Shown here one piece after another: positions 62,701-64,000 of a DNA stretch of 64,000 nucleotides; position 1 is the first letter of the stretch, and the number at the start of each line of letters is the position of its first letter. The stretch comes from Actinoalloteichus hymeniacidonis (GTDB lineage Bacteria; Actinomycetota; Actinomycetes; Mycobacteriales; Pseudonocardiaceae), in contig NZ_JACHIS010000001.1 of assembly GCF_014203365.1 (NCBI RefSeq), positions 1,736,001 to 1,800,000 of the forward strand. The letters run 5' to 3'. The notes under the pieces were generated by a model. The model saw nothing but the letters and a program-made list of their open reading frames with translations. It ran no database searches and was not told the DNA's origin. A program made the translations under genes and the position numbers.

Positions 62701-63331
62701 CCGCGTCCTCCGAATTACCGAGCGCGGCCGACTTCGGATCGTGGCCCGCGTCGTCGAGGCCTGCCGGGACGTCGCCCGCCGCGTCGCGGCGCAGCGCCCA
62801 ACCGACCAACAACGCCGCCCGTCGCACCGCCTCGGCCTGCTGCCCCGGCGCGGCCGCCTCGACCAGCCGATCCCACAGATCGTCGCCGTCCCGGCCGGTG
62901 ATGGTGCCGCGCAGGGCATCGGTCAGCGGACTGGCACCCGAGGTGTGGTGGCCGCGGCGTTCGGCCTCGCGGGCCGCCAAGGGCAGATCGCAGGCCCGGA
63001 CCTCGACGCCGTGGGCGTGCGCCCATCGGATGGCGACCAGTTCCGGGGAGAAGTCCGCGAACGGGAAGAAGGCCAGGCTGCCGCCCGCACCCGAGGCCGC
63101 CGACAGCGCGACCGGCGCCAACAACTCCGGGTCGGCCAGATACGGCAACCAGTCGCCCATGTCCTCGGGCAACTCGACCAACAACACCTCGGGGTCGGCC
63201 GCCGCCAACAAGGCGGGCATCGCGGCGGCCAGCGCGGGGGAGTGGTGTCGGACGCCGATGAGGTGTGGCTCGCGGTGGTCGACCAGCTGATCGAGCACCG
63301 CGAGCTCGTCGTCACGAGTCGAGGACGTCAC
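59777..63331 (-). CDS. DUF5682-like and VWA-domain protein, 1184 aa
   Basis: A large protein with an N-terminal DUF5682-like domain (HLIGVRHHSPALAAAMPALL, VLLVELPEDMGDWL) and a C-terminal VWA domain from about residue 1020 with the MIDAS motif LVLVVDVSGSMEAS; further VWA pieces are LAFSTEIVDLTDKV and MVVLVSDFEEGG. The middle is helical and Leu/Ala-rich. MoxR ATPases and VWA proteins work as chaperone-like pairs. GTG 63331 has GGGA upstream and overlaps the MoxR gene by 20 bp. Confidence 0.85.
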   Translation of the reverse strand: MTSSTRDDELAVLDQLVDHREPHLIGVRHHSPALAAAMPALLAAADPEVLLVELPEDMGDWLPYLADPELLAPVALSAASGAGGSLAFFPFADFSPELVAIRWAHAHGVEVRACDLPLAAREAERRGHHTSGASPLTDALRGTITGRDGDDLWDRLVEAAAPGQQAEAVRRAALLVGWALRRDAAGDVPAGLDDAGHDPKSAALGNSEDAVGTADGGIDPFDLRREAWMRRAIAQASGRRCTAVIGSFHAAALLTGSVEDSVKTVPADSKIVTALVPYGFALLDERSGYPAGIRDPEWQQAIWAVGCDPTEMESVAASMIVRICAAIRGLGHPAGPGEAREALRLAGDLARLRGLPAPGRSEVVEAVQSVLTQADPLGRGRVVARAAGEVLVGKRNGMLAPGTPQSGLGPTVAALLSELRMPGPQSPAPATLRLDPLRSALDARREITLRRLAALGIGYAEESAVATIGEGGALTTRWEATWTPTTAATLPVAGRWGITLPLAVAGRLRARRAEREQHAGHTPQDVLADLETAAQCALPELLGDLLADAASVLPATATLPELLTALDLLDRVRGGHLPDISAEVLATQPRLADELEDAAVAQISGLAGSENPDDARNLVELGQRHDARGTGLRLAATLRELADEAAPLIAGAAGATRVLLGLVPPAALGERIASWIDGASTPERRGVLRHALTGVLVAAAPLVETPEALDPLLDRVESLPDQDFLDRLPALRGAFVSIGPAARTRILTVVEARIDDTIRDAKAPDPEALAIWLAAEQASAAVLRAYGLTGQTVAAEQISAAAPGSEVVTEDSALVPQSAIGLSATVRWRLLLGTHGQRPAGGGRYAAALDELYGRDRGEGADNHDLGADRSDPFPGIREWSEELQALFGDRVREEVLAEAAENGRAEAALEIDPATVRPSVELLRTMLSLAGGLSESSMAKLRPLVARIVRELTEQLAVRIRPALTGIQLPRPTRRPGGRLDLARTLRANLTTARRDEDGRVVVVPERPVFRTLGRRSIDWRLVLVVDVSGSMEASTVWSALTASVLAGVSTLSTHFLAFSTEIVDLTDKVEDPLSLLLEVRVGGGTHIAGALRHARTLVTVPERTMVVLVSDFEEGGPVADLLTQVRELVSAGVTVLGCASLDDSGSARYSTSVAGSLVAAGMPVAALSPLELARWVGERVHG

Positions 63332-64000
63332 GGAGTTCCCACAATCGCCGCCAGGTGTGCGCACCGGACTCGGCTCGACGCCGAACCGCGCCGTCCCAAT
63401 AGCTCAGCAGCCGGGCCGCATCGCCGGGATCATCCTTGCGGACCACACCCAGCAGGTGTCCGGGCAGCAGCGCCAGCGGATCGCGGTCGCCGGGGAAGTA
63501 GGCGCCTGCCAGTCCCAGCGAACTGGCCACCGACACCGCCTCGGCGGTGCTCATCACCGTGGACGGCCGCTCGACCGCCCAACCCTCCTCGGAGATGCCG
63601 TTGCGCAGGTCGCGGAATGCGGTGACCAGCGCCTCCAACACCACGTCGTCGATGGCGAACGGCGCGTTCACCCGCTCCAGCGCGTTCGTCGCCTGGCGTC
63701 GCACCAGGTCCGTCTCGGCGGCCAGGTCGCCGATCGGGCCCACCGCCTCGAAGTTGAACCGTCGTTTCAACGCCGCCGACATCTCCGACACGCCCCGGTC
63801 CCGCAGGTTCGCGGTGGCGATCACGGTGAAGCCGGGTGCGGCGTGCACGGTGGCGTCCTCGGTGCCGGACAACTCGGGGACCGAGATCCGCCGGTCCGAC
63901 AGGATCGACACCAGCGCGTCCTGCACCTCGGGCAGGCAGCGGGTGACCTCCTCGACCCGCACCACGCCGCCGCCCCGCATCGCGCTGAGCACCGGAGACG
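63312..64000 (-). CDS. MoxR-family AAA ATPase (N-terminus outside window)
   Basis: The visible C-terminal 228 codons contain the middle and end of a MoxR/RavA-type AAA ATPase: RVEEVTRCLPEVQDALVSIL, the sensor 1 region FTVIATANLRDRG and the arginine-finger stretch KRRFNFE, followed by a lid domain. Walker A lies beyond the right edge. Its stop (TGA 63312-63314) falls inside the start of the DUF5682/VWA gene, so the two are translated together. Confidence 0.88.
   Translation of the reverse strand, partial: SPVLSAMRGGGVVRVEEVTRCLPEVQDALVSILSDRRISVPELSGTEDATVHAAPGFTVIATANLRDRGVSEMSAALKRRFNFEAVGPIGDLAAETDLVRRQATNALERVNAPFAIDDVVLEALVTAFRDLRNGISEEGWAVERPSTVMSTAEAVSVASSLGLAGAYFPGDRDPLALLPGHLLGVVRKDDPGDAARLLSYWDGAVRRRAESGAHTWRRLWELRDVLDS

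Noticed and set aside
1-64000. cas genes, tRNA or rRNA genes and insertion sequences
   Set aside because: No Cas protein motif, transposase DDE signature with terminal repeats, or tRNA cloverleaf was recognised on either strand by reading; a covariance-model and profile search would be needed to exclude them fully.

Overview
The window is about 64 kb of GC-rich, densely coded DNA. The gene families (DUF397/XRE pairs, a SARP regulator, AztABCD zinc uptake, F420-type flavin enzymes, a spore-associated secreted protein) point to a filamentous actinomycete, most likely of the Pseudonocardiaceae (for example an Actinoalloteichus-like genus). That placement is inferred from gene content only. No rRNA, tRNA or cas gene was recognised.

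Layout. 1-5 kb: two tandem, clearly duplicated secreted subtilisin-like proteases. 5-8 kb: a divergent short-chain dehydrogenase-like protein, a RibD-like reductase and a methyltransferase. 7.8-11.7 kb: a complete fructose PTS operon (DeoR regulator, 1-phosphofructokinase, EIIA, EIIBC, HPr) with 4-bp overlaps. 11.9-12.7 kb: a type I-E-like CRISPR array (11 identical repeats plus two decayed ones) without cas genes. 13-18 kb: a lipoprotein, a Nudix hydrolase, an SDR, a SARP/NB-ARC regulator, and an exonuclease gene broken by one in-frame stop. 18.5-21.2 kb: a chain of six very small genes facing an XRE regulator with two DUF397 partners. 21.2-24.6 kb: a CGNR regulator and hydrolase sharing a duplicated operator, then an esterase and a TetR regulator. 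25.0-26.2 kb: an AT-richer toxin/immunity pair whose toxin has a Trp-to-stop change. 26.3-32 kb: a LysR-controlled operon for import and CoA activation of an organic acid (CitMHS transporter, AtuA family, ScoAB).

33-41 kb: a LuxR-type regulator with a degenerate receiver, a DsbA-like protein, a metallo-beta-lactamase-fold protein, a YdcZ-type exporter with its TetR regulator, and then a five-gene operon. That operon encodes an MppP/RohP-like PLP arginine oxidase, a small unknown protein, a DapA-family aldolase, a haem-oxygenase-like diiron protein and a Rieske ferredoxin. This is the gene set expected for 2-nitroimidazole (azomycin) biosynthesis from arginine. 42-49 kb: secreted proteins and an aztABCD zinc-uptake locus with a Zur-like site and two AztD-type lipoproteins. 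49-52 kb: single redox and methyltransferase genes.

51.8-64 kb (all minus strand): two adjacent multi-gene modules that look like defence or biological-conflict systems. The first has a winged-helix-like protein, a 1080-residue protein joining an AAA ATPase to a HerA-type ATPase, and an AIPR-family nuclease. The second has a MoxR AAA ATPase (cut by the right edge), a DUF5682-like plus VWA protein and a SWIM zinc-finger protein. The first module and the nitroimidazole operon are the most interesting parts of the window.
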